Positions 57,868 through 64,000 of a DNA stretch of 64,000 nucleotides are shown here, in pieces; the stretch's first letter is position 1, and the number at the start of each line of letters is the position of its first letter. This stretch comes from Actinobacillus porcinus (GTDB taxonomy: Bacteria > Pseudomonadota > Gammaproteobacteria > Enterobacterales > Pasteurellaceae), in assembly GCF_901764995.1 (NCBI RefSeq), contig NZ_CABFKI010000002.1, positions 124,001 to 188,000 on the forward strand, given 5' to 3'. Made by a program: the position numbers and the translations under genes. The notes beneath the pieces were generated by a model. It worked only from the letters and a program-made list of their open reading frames with translations, searched no databases and was not told where the DNA came from.

Positions 57868-58385
57868 ATCCAAGACGTAAATCGCGTTTGAGTTTGATTT
57901 TATTTGTAGTGCTAGGTGTTGCGGTGGCGGCCGGATTGGTGATGTATGCCTTACGCTCAAATATTGATTTATTTTATACGCCGTCAGAAGTGCTGTACGG
58001 TAAAAATGATGACGCTGCAACCAAACCTGAAGTTGGGCAGCGTATTCGAGTGGGGGGGATGGTTGTGGCTGGAACGGTAAAACGCGATGCCAAAAGCTTA
58101 AAAGTGCAATTTGATGTGAACGATATTGGCCCGGCGATTACCGTGGAATATGAAGGCATTTTGCCTGATTTATTCCGTGAAGGACAAGGGATCGTGGCGC
58201 AAGGTGTGTTAATTTCCCCGACTGTTTTACAGGCAACAGAAGTGTTGGCAAAGCATGATGAAAATTATGTTCCGCCTGAATTAGGGGATCAGCTTAAAAA
58301 AGCACATCAACCGATGGGCATTAGTGAGAAAGATTTGAAAGGTGAAAGCGAACGAGATCGCAATGAGAAAGAAGGTCAACAATGA
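57864..58385 (+). CDS. ccmE: Periplasmic heme chaperone CcmE
   Basis: Carries heme covalently and hands it to CcmF/H. The 173-residue protein has an N-terminal membrane anchor ([22 protein letters not shown]), an OB-fold with [19 protein letters not shown] near residue 52 and the heme-binding His in [13 protein letters not shown] near 132. The hydrophilic C-terminal tail is flexible. It overlaps ccmD and ccmF by 4 bases each. Confidence 0.97.
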   Translation: MNPRRKSRLSLILFVVLGVAVAAGLVMYALRSNIDLFYTPSEVLYGKNDDAATKPEVGQRIRVGGMVVAGTVKRDAKSLKVQFDVNDIGPAITVEYEGILPDLFREGQGIVAQGVLISPTVLQATEVLAKHDENYVPPELGDQLKKAHQPMGISEKDLKGESERDRNEKEGQQ

Positions 58386-60328
58386 TTGCTGAATTAGGTC
58401 ACTTTGCTTTAGCATTAAGTTTGGCGGTAGCGGTGCTACTCGCCATTTTCCCCTTGTGGGGGGCTGAAAAGGGCAATATTCAATTCATGCGCTTAGCTCG
58501 CCCGATGACGTATGCGCTATTTTTTGCCTTAACATTTGCGTTTGGTACGTTGTTTTATGCTTTTGCTGTCAATGATTTTACCGTGCAATATGTGGTGAAT
58601 AATTCTAACAGCCAACTGCCGTTACAATATCGTTTATCCGCCGTTTGGGGATCCCACGAAGGGTCATTATTGCTGTGGATTTGGTTGCTGAGTTTATGGG
58701 GTGCCGCGGTAGCCCTATTTAGTAAGCCTTTACCACAAGAAGCCGTAGCGCGCGTATTGGGCATTATGGGCTTAATTAGCATTGGCTTTTTGATTTTTGT
58801 GTTATTTACCTCCAATCCGTTTATCCGCACGTTCCCTGATTTTCCCGTGGATGGGCGAGAGTTAAATCCGTTATTACAAGACGTAGGCTTAATTTTTCAC
58901 CCACCATTGTTGTATATGGGCTACGTAGGTTTTTCCGTAGCTTTCGCCTTTTCGATTGCGTCTTTGATGACAGGAAAACTGGATACTGCTTGGGCGCGTT
59001 GGTCGCGTCCTTGGACAATGGCTGCTTGGGTATTTTTAACCTTGGGTATCGTGCTGGGTTCTTGGTGGGCTTATTACGAATTGGGCTGGGGTGGCTGGTG
59101 GTTCTGGGATCCCGTGGAAAATGCGTCTTTAATGCCGTGGCTAGCAGGAACCGCCTTGTTGCATAGTCTTGCGGTAACGGAAAAGCGCGGTGCTTTTAAA
59201 GCTTGGACTGTGCTATTAGCGATCTTAGCCTTTTCATTATGCTTATTGGGCACGTTCTTAGTTCGCTCGGGCATTTTAGTGTCGGTTCACGCCTTTGCTT
59301 CGGATCCTACTCGCGGTTTGTATATTTTAGCCTATTTAATCGTGGTGATTGGCGGCTCCTTGTTGCTTTACGGCTTTAAAGGCAACCAAATTCGTTCACG
59401 TGATAATGCCGAACATTATTCGCGCGAAACCATGTTATTGCTCAATAATATCCTTTTAATGACCGCACTTTCCGTGGTGTTGCTGGGAACCCTTTTGCCT
59501 TTAGTACATAAGCAATTAGGCTTAGGTTCCATTTCCATTGGTGCGCCATTCTTTGATCAAATGTTTCTGATTATTTGTACGCCATTTGCCTTGCTATTGG
59601 GTATCGGACCGCTGGTAAAATGGCGCAGAGATCAATTTTCGGCTATTCGGAAACCTGTGATTATTTCAGTGTTATTCATGGCAATCCTGGGTTTTGCCTT
59701 GCCTTATTTCTTGCAGGATCAATTAACGGTGAGCGCGGTATTGGGTTCAATGATGGTGGTGATTATTACGGCGCTTGCGTTATATGAATTACACCAACGC
59801 GCAACGCATCGCACTACGTTTTTTGTGGGCTTAACCAAATTTTCTCGTTCACAATGGGGAATGGTGTTGGCGCATTTAGGCGTGGCGATGACTATTTGGG
59901 GGATTACCTTTAGCCAAAACTACAGCATCGAGCGCGATATTCGTATGAATGTCGGGGATACGGTGGAAATTTCTGGCTATCAATTCCAATTCAAAGGGAT
60001 TCAAGATGCCAATGGACCGAATTATTTGGGCGGAAAAGCGGAAGTGGAAATTACTCAAAATGGTCAATATGAAACCACGCTTTTTGCCGAAAAACGCTTC
60101 TATAAAGTCAGTAAAATGACCATGACCGAAGCCGCGATAGATTGGGGCTTGACGCGCGATCTTTATGTGGCACTTGGCGAAAGTCTAGGCGATGGCTCTT
60201 GGGCATTGCGACTTTACTACAAACCCTTTATCCGTTGGATTTGGCTAGGGGGATTATTGATGGCATTAGGGGGCGTGCTTTGTTTATTTGACCGCCGTTA
60301 TCGTTTTTCGAAGATGTTGACAAAATAA
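58382..60328 (+). CDS. ccmF: Cytochrome c heme lyase subunit CcmF
   Basis: The membrane heme lyase that attaches heme to the CxxCH motif of apocytochromes. The 648-residue protein has about 15 helices, the WWD domain [20 protein letters not shown] near residue 232, and conserved His residues in [10 protein letters not shown] (near 92), [14 protein letters not shown] (near 170), and [13 protein letters not shown] (near 260). The C-terminal periplasmic loop carries [21 protein letters not shown]. It is the largest gene of the operon and is directly followed by dsbE. Confidence 0.97.
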   Translation: MIAELGHFALALSLAVAVLLAIFPLWGAEKGNIQFMRLARPMTYALFFALTFAFGTLFYAFAVNDFTVQYVVNNSNSQLPLQYRLSAVWGSHEGSLLLWIWLLSLWGAAVALFSKPLPQEAVARVLGIMGLISIGFLIFVLFTSNPFIRTFPDFPVDGRELNPLLQDVGLIFHPPLLYMGYVGFSVAFAFSIASLMTGKLDTAWARWSRPWTMAAWVFLTLGIVLGSWWAYYELGWGGWWFWDPVENASLMPWLAGTALLHSLAVTEKRGAFKAWTVLLAILAFSLCLLGTFLVRSGILVSVHAFASDPTRGLYILAYLIVVIGGSLLLYGFKGNQIRSRDNAEHYSRETMLLLNNILLMTALSVVLLGTLLPLVHKQLGLGSISIGAPFFDQMFLIICTPFALLLGIGPLVKWRRDQFSAIRKPVIISVLFMAILGFALPYFLQDQLTVSAVLGSMMVVIITALALYELHQRATHRTTFFVGLTKFSRSQWGMVLAHLGVAMTIWGITFSQNYSIERDIRMNVGDTVEISGYQFQFKGIQDANGPNYLGGKAEVEITQNGQYETTLFAEKRFYKVSKMTMTEAAIDWGLTRDLYVALGESLGDGSWALRLYYKPFIRWIWLGGLLMALGGVLCLFDRRYRFSKMLTK

Positions 60329-60883
60329 ATGATGAACAAAAAATTCTTTTTACCTTTAATTATTTTTTTCCTGTTGATTGTTGCTTTTTTTGTACAGCTA
60401 CAACGTAATGCGCAAGGGGATGATCCTAAAGCATTAGAAAGTGCGTTGATTGGGAAAACGGTTCCGACCAAAACGTTGGTTGATTTATTTGATGAAAATA
60501 AGGTTTACGGCAACGAAATCTTTCAACAGGGTAAACCCATTTTGCTCAATGTTTGGGCAACTTGGTGCCCAACTTGTTATGCGGAACATCAATATTTAAA
60601 TGAATTAGCAGCGCAAGGCATTGCGATTATTGGTTTGGATTATAAAGATAAAACCGATAAAGCGATTAAGTGGTTGAAAGATCTGAAAAATCCCTATCAA
60701 GTTGTTTTAAAAGATGAAAAAGGGGCGTTTGGCTTGGATTTAGGTGTGTATGGTGCGCCTGAAACCTTTATTGTGGATGGCAAAGGCATTATTCATTATC
60801 GTCATACAGGCGATGTAAATGCCAATGTTTGGGAACAAAAACTGAAGCCGATTTATGAGCAATTAATGGAGCAGGCGCAATGA
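60329..60883 (+). CDS. dsbE: Thiol:disulfide interchange protein DsbE (CcmG)
   Basis: A membrane-anchored thioredoxin-like reductase that keeps apocytochrome or CcmH thiols reduced. The 184-residue protein has an N-terminal anchor (LPLIIFFLLIVAFFVQL), ALESALIGKTVPTKTL, the redox motif WATWCPTCYAEHQYLNELAA near residue 78 and the cis-Pro region VYGAPETFIVDGKG near 144. An ATG at 60332 is an alternative start. It begins directly after the ccmF stop and overlaps ccmH by 4 bases. Confidence 0.95.
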   Translation: MMNKKFFLPLIIFFLLIVAFFVQLQRNAQGDDPKALESALIGKTVPTKTLVDLFDENKVYGNEIFQQGKPILLNVWATWCPTCYAEHQYLNELAAQGIAIIGLDYKDKTDKAIKWLKDLKNPYQVVLKDEKGAFGLDLGVYGAPETFIVDGKGIIHYRHTGDVNANVWEQKLKPIYEQLMEQAQ

Positions 60884-61362
60884 AATTAGTGAAAATTGGC
60901 TTGATTTTAACCGCTCTTTTAACGGCAACTAGTAGTTTTGCCGCCATTGATGCCTTGGAATTTAAATCCGCTCAGCAAGAGCGCGATTACCATAGTTTGA
61001 CGCAAGAACTACGTTGCCCCCAATGTCAAAATAATAATATCGCAGACAGCAACGCGACTATTGCGGTAGATATGCGGGCAAAAGTGTTTGACTTGCTGAA
61101 TGAAGGAAAAAGTAAAGACGAGATTGTGAATTATATGGTCGAACGTTATGGTAATTTTGTGACCTACAATCCGCCGTTAACCCCCGCTACCATATTACTT
61201 TGGTTGTTGCCCTTGTGCTTTGTTGTATTGGGTGTATTTTTTATTTTTCGCCGTAAAGCGAAGACAACTGAAAGTGCGGTAGAAAATTCAGCGATTTCTT
61301 CAACGCATTTGTCTGCGGAAGACGAAAAACGCCTGCAAGCGTTATTGGATAAGAAGGATTAA
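60880..61362 (+). CDS. ccmH: Cytochrome c maturation protein CcmH (N-terminal type)
   Basis: A membrane-anchored thiol oxidoreductase that reduces or presents the apocytochrome CxxCH cysteines. The 160-residue protein has a signal peptide (LTALLTATSSFA), the LRCPQCQNNNIADSNA motif near residue 44 with the redox pair, VDMRAKVFDLLNEGKSKDEI and a C-terminal membrane helix. It is separate from CcmI, unlike the E. coli fusion. It ends 3 bases before the ccmI start. Confidence 0.94.
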   Translation: MKLVKIGLILTALLTATSSFAAIDALEFKSAQQERDYHSLTQELRCPQCQNNNIADSNATIAVDMRAKVFDLLNEGKSKDEIVNYMVERYGNFVTYNPPLTPATILLWLLPLCFVVLGVFFIFRRKAKTTESAVENSAISSTHLSAEDEKRLQALLDKKD

Positions 61363-61365
61363 TTT

Positions 61366-62286
61366 ATGATGTTATGGCTTGTTGCCGCTTTATTAACCTT
61401 TATTGTGGCACTGATTGGTTTTTATCCTTTATTGAAAAAAACAACTCAAGATGGGGATACTCAACGTGATGAATTGAATAAGGCATTTTATTTTGATCGT
61501 TTGAAGGAGATTGAGCGTGATGAAGCGCAGGGGTTGCTTGAAAATACATCGCAATTAAAAACGGAATTGCAGCAAAGATTATTGGAAGACATTCCTGATG
61601 ATGTCGCGCAAGATGCCGACCAAAGTGCGGTGAAAAAGAGCGATAGATCCTTGGGAAAACTTTGGTTTGTCTCCGGATTTTTGACGTTGTTGATTGTCGC
61701 GGGTTGTCTGTATTTTAAACTGGGAGCGTGGCAACAACAGGCGATGTTTGAGAACGCCTATGAGAAATTACCTTATTTTTATGAGCGGGTGAAAACCGAG
61801 GATGTAAATCCATTAAGCGATGAAGAATTACAACAATTTGCCACCGCACTTCGTGTGAAATTACAAAAAGAACCACAGGATTCAAAAGGTTGGTGGACAT
61901 TAGGACAAATTGGGATGTCATTGAACAATGGGAATTTAGCCTTTTCCGCCTATGAAAAAGCCCTAAGCCAAGATCCGAACAATGTGGAATATAAATTATC
62001 TTTCGCGCGTATTTTGATGATGTCAGATAATGACGACGAAAAATTGCAGGGCGAAACCTTGTTAAAAGAAGTGATTCGCCAAGATCATAGTAATTTACAA
62101 GCGTTGGGTTTATTGGCATTTTATTATTTTTCAAAAGAAGATTATAAGATGGCTGCGGTTACTTGGGCGATGATGTTGAAATTGATGCCTGAAGACGATA
62201 GTAGACGTGAATTGATTGAGCGTTCTATCCGATCTGCAAGAGATGCTGTCGCGGAGCAGGATGACCGCCAAAGTTCTAGAAAATAA
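61366..62286 (+). CDS. ccmI: Cytochrome c maturation protein CcmI (TPR)
   Basis: A chaperone that holds the C terminus of apocytochrome c for the heme lyase. The 306-residue protein has an N-terminal membrane helix, a cytoplasmic leucine-zipper-like loop (FYFDRLKEIERDEAQGLLEN, about 42-61), a second membrane helix near 105 and periplasmic TPR repeats (GWWTLGQIGMSLNNGNLAFSAYEKALSQDPNN, quoted from 173 on in part). It corresponds to the C-terminal half of E. coli CcmH and is related to NrfG. It closes the operon, followed by a terminator. Confidence 0.92.
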   Translation: MMLWLVAALLTFIVALIGFYPLLKKTTQDGDTQRDELNKAFYFDRLKEIERDEAQGLLENTSQLKTELQQRLLEDIPDDVAQDADQSAVKKSDRSLGKLWFVSGFLTLLIVAGCLYFKLGAWQQQAMFENAYEKLPYFYERVKTEDVNPLSDEELQQFATALRVKLQKEPQDSKGWWTLGQIGMSLNNGNLAFSAYEKALSQDPNNVEYKLSFARILMMSDNDDEKLQGETLLKEVIRQDHSNLQALGLLAFYYFSKEDYKMAAVTWAMMLKLMPEDDSRRELIERSIRSARDAVAEQDDRQSSRK

Positions 62287-62305
62287 TTGGTAAAAAGTAA
62301 CACTG

Positions 62306-62345
62306 GGGGCTGTTTATTCAAAGATAAACAGACCCTGTTTTTTAT
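62306..62345 (+). terminator. Terminator of the ccm operon
   Basis: GGG-CTGTTTAT pairs with ATAAACAGA-CCC, followed by a T-rich run. Confidence 0.8.
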
Positions 62346-62541
62346 TATTATAAAATTGTTTAAAAAATGATATCATATTAAAGGTTATGGGTAATTTTAC
62401 TTCAAGGGACTTGAAAAAAGCTCTATAGAATATGAATCCTATTTGGATTGATGTATTAACAGAACTTAATTTTTGTTTTTGTAATTCTGATAATTTTCCT
62501 TTGGAATTGTATTGAGTCGTGACAACTTAGGGAGGGGAGGC

Positions 62542-63123
62542 ATGAAATTATTACAAACATCTTTAAGTACAGCCACATTTATGATGATAGTGTCAATGTT
62601 GTCATTTGCCGAAATGAATATTCGTATCTCAGAAGATTCTACCACCGTAAATGGAGTAGAAACATCTTTAGACAGCATTTGGAATAATAAGAAGTCTACC
62701 TCTTATACCGTCAATGGACAGGACGTTCAACTTAACGGTCGAAATAACCAAGCCATAAAGAAAAAGAACGACAATATTCAATTTGAAGTTTATGGATATG
62801 GTGAAAATTATACTTCTCATTCCATTTATTCTTCAGGTGCCGGCGTTTGTCATGCTTTTGTTGGTGGTCGTGAAGTTGAGTTAAAAGATTCCAGTATTTA
62901 TTATGTCAAAGATTCTAAAACCGGAGATTATTATGCCGCGATTGTGGGAGCTGACGTATCAAAAGGTGGCGCGAAAAATGTTCAATATGCACCAATTTTT
63001 AATATTAAAGATCCTAAATTGTTAGAACAAATCCGTAAACAGGAACAAAATGACGGCAAAAAAATCGTTGAGAAAAATATATCAGAACGTGGCGATTTCT
63101 TAGAAAACGTGATTTGTCGTTAA
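62542..63123 (+). CDS. Secreted protein of unknown function
   Basis: A 193-residue protein with a signal peptide (MKLLQTSLSTATFMMIVSML then SFA). The mature part starts EMNIRISEDSTTVNGVETSL and is polar, rich in Asn, Tyr and Lys, probably beta-structured, with two Cys (GVCHAF near 101 and VICR at the very end) that could form a disulfide. GGGAGGGGAGG directly before the ATG at 62542 is a very strong ribosome binding site. I do not recognise a family. The lipoprotein gene follows after 28 bases, so the two form an operon and may work together at the cell envelope. Confidence 0.8.
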   Translation: MKLLQTSLSTATFMMIVSMLSFAEMNIRISEDSTTVNGVETSLDSIWNNKKSTSYTVNGQDVQLNGRNNQAIKKKNDNIQFEVYGYGENYTSHSIYSSGAGVCHAFVGGREVELKDSSIYYVKDSKTGDYYAAIVGADVSKGGAKNVQYAPIFNIKDPKLLEQIRKQEQNDGKKIVEKNISERGDFLENVICR

Positions 63124-63151
63124 GATGAAATAATAAATGAAAGAGAATGTT

Positions 63152-63445
63152 ATGCAACGAAAGATATTGATTGCTTTATTGAGTGTTTTAACCGCTTGTA
63201 CAACACCAAAAAATCAACCACAAGCACCATTAGATATGCAAGCGGTACAAGAATATAATGCAAAAGTTTATAGTGGAAATACCGTACCTTTAGCTGAGAG
63301 AATGAAATCCCCTAAACAAGTTGATAATCCGGTCAATCAAAGTGATAAGCAATCAAGTAAAAATCCAGTAACAAGGGTTAATCCGAACATCGCCGTGGGT
63401 GTAGGCTATGGTCATGGTTATTGCCATCATAGACATTGTTGGTAA
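63152..63445 (+). CDS. Small lipoprotein with His/Cys-rich C terminus
   Basis: A 97-residue predicted lipoprotein. The lipobox LTAC ends a short signal peptide (MQRKILIALLSVLTAC), with Thr-Thr-Pro following, so outer-membrane retention is likely. The body is polar and low-complexity (Pro, Gln, Asn, Ser). The C terminus GYGHGYCHHRHCW is dense in His and Cys and looks able to bind metal. The ATG at 63152 is used because it leaves a normal signal peptide; one at 63137 is also in frame. Function unknown; it is paired with the secreted protein upstream. Confidence 0.78.
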   Translation: MQRKILIALLSVLTACTTPKNQPQAPLDMQAVQEYNAKVYSGNTVPLAERMKSPKQVDNPVNQSDKQSSKNPVTRVNPNIAVGVGYGHGYCHHRHCW

Positions 63446-63522
63446 TTTCGTTTTATACTTCCTGATATAGAAATTGTTCTTTCTATGAAAATAGAACTGT
63501 ATAAGTTGCAAATATCACTTGA

Positions 63523-63560
63523 AATCCCTATTGAAATTTTACTTCAATAGGGATTTTTTC
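63523..63560 (+). terminator. Terminator of the secreted protein-lipoprotein pair
   Basis: AATCCCTATTGAA/TTCAATAGGGATT, a perfect 13-base stem with a 7-base loop, followed by six T. Confidence 0.92.
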
Positions 63561-63613
63561 ATATTCTAAAAACATTTAATCTTTACCTAAAAAACATCAT
63601 ATCCCTAACCTAG

Positions 63614-63712
63614 AATTCACGTTTGGATTTGACGAAAATTAAGCAAACCTTTAACATTGAACCAAGTGATTGGCAAAAAGCCTTAAAGAATATTAAGGCG
63701 TATCAAAGTTAA
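63614..63712 (+). pseudogene. Short remnant frame before the Uma2 gene
   Basis: A frame without an ATG that reads SRLDLTKIKQTFNIEPSDWQ then KALKNIKAYQS and stops 15 bases before the Uma2 start. A TTG at 63629 could start a 27-residue peptide, but no Shine-Dalgarno sequence supports it. It looks like the C-terminal end of a lost protein. The surrounding 63446-63727 otherwise holds only the terminator at 63523-63560. Confidence 0.35.
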
Positions 63713-63727
63713 ATAGAAGGAGGCGAT

Positions 63728-64000
63728 ATGAGCTTAATTCCGATGAATGAAATTACTCGCTTAGACCAACTAGATCCAGATGGCAGTTACAGTTATAAAG
63801 ATTATTTACTTTGGAAATTGAAAGAGCGTGTAGAAATTATCAAAGGTAAGATTATGGCAATGTCGCCTGCGCCAAATCGTCTGCATCAACGGATTTCGAT
63901 GAAATTAACGAAAGCATTTCTTGATGTTTTTTCCGGTCAGCAGTGTGAATTATATGTAGCCCCTTTTGATGTACGTTTTCCCGATGAAAACGGCAACGTG
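63728..64000 (+). CDS. Uma2-family (DUF820) protein, 5' part
   Basis: The first 91 residues of a Uma2-family protein, a PD-(D/E)XK nuclease-like fold common in cyanobacteria and found here and there elsewhere. It shows SYSYKDYLLWKLKERVEIIK then GKIMAMSPAPNRLHQRISMK near 25-64 and the family's LYVAPFDVRFPDENGNV near 75, where the acidic catalytic residue lies. AGGAGG precedes the ATG. The gene runs off the window. The function is not known; members are often linked to mobile DNA. Confidence 0.88.
   Translation, partial: MSLIPMNEITRLDQLDPDGSYSYKDYLLWKLKERVEIIKGKIMAMSPAPNRLHQRISMKLTKAFLDVFSGQQCELYVAPFDVRFPDENGNV

Noticed and set aside
62432-62515. 27-codon plus-strand frame before the secreted protein
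   Set aside because: No ribosome binding site, and it overlaps the leader of the next gene.

Overview
The window is chromosomal DNA from a member of the Pasteurellaceae, in the part of the family that uses the Haemophilus-type DNA uptake signal. The 9-mer AAGTGCGGT and its complement occur dozens of times, often as inverted pairs at gene ends. Almost every housekeeping gene is H. influenzae-like, and several gene blocks keep the H. influenzae order (obgE/EamA/rpmA/rplU/ispB/queH; metK/sprT/opa; ccmA-I; mltG/tmk/holB; sdaC/sdaA; rpiA/serA). Base composition looks less AT-rich than I expect for H. influenzae. Aggregatibacter is my best guess for the genus, but that is inference. The window starts inside crr and ends inside a Uma2-family gene.

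Layout. 1-2 kb: crr end, ybaB, recR, torD-like. 2-7 kb: yccS, DUF2057, acyP, tusE, yccA and serT, a neighbourhood that enterics also keep. 7.0-8.7 kb: an AT-rich accessory patch beside serT with an EamA transporter and a decayed Gfo/Idh/MocA oxidoreductase. 8.7-14.6 kb: ycfP, rimK diverging from grxA, psiE, xerD, plsB. 14.7-20.5 kb: amino-acid biosynthesis (lysC, aroA, hisC, serC) and a small coiled-coil protein. 20.6-25.4 kb: obgE, EamA transporter, L27, L21, ispB, queH. 25.5-27.6 kb: a ScrA-type sucrose PTS permease with a long structured leader and an unexplained structured non-coding stretch. 27.6-39.1 kb: ssb/uvrA divergent pair with a LexA box, ribF, ileS, lspA-ispH, a ComEA-like competence protein, rdgB, hemW. 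39.5-47.2 kb: serine catabolism (sdaC, sdaA), rpiA, serA, mltG-tmk-holB. 47.3-52.7 kb: ndk, metK flanked on both sides by small-ORF/antisense-RNA loci, sprT, opa, htpG. 52.9-55.4 kb: phosphopantetheinyl transferase, nudF, cpdA. 55.6-62.3 kb: a compact nine-gene cytochrome c maturation operon ccmABCDEF-dsbE-ccmH-ccmI. 62.5-64 kb: a secreted protein, a lipoprotein with a His/Cys tail, and the start of a Uma2 gene.

How the genes work together. Serine is made (serC, serA) and degraded (sdaC, sdaA), and the same PurR-like 12-mer lies upstream of sdaC and of rpiA-serA. The ccm operon builds c-type cytochromes. ssb, the ComEA-like gene and cpdA all have links to competence or cAMP signalling in Haemophilus, and I point out weak CRP-S-like sites.

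Most unusual content. (i) Two short minus-strand ORFs with strong Shine-Dalgarno sequences lie either side of metK. Each faces a promoter-terminator pair predicted to make an antisense RNA of about 135 nt, the layout of a type I toxin-antitoxin locus; I do not recognise either peptide. (ii) The scrA leader has a near-consensus promoter, a terminator and a possible BglG/SacY-type antiterminator target. (iii) A hairpin-rich stretch lies between scrA and ssb. (iv) There is a family of modular palindromic intergenic cassettes, plus a Y-shaped 134-bp inverted-repeat element between hisC and aroA. No CRISPR array, rRNA, intact insertion sequence or prophage was seen.
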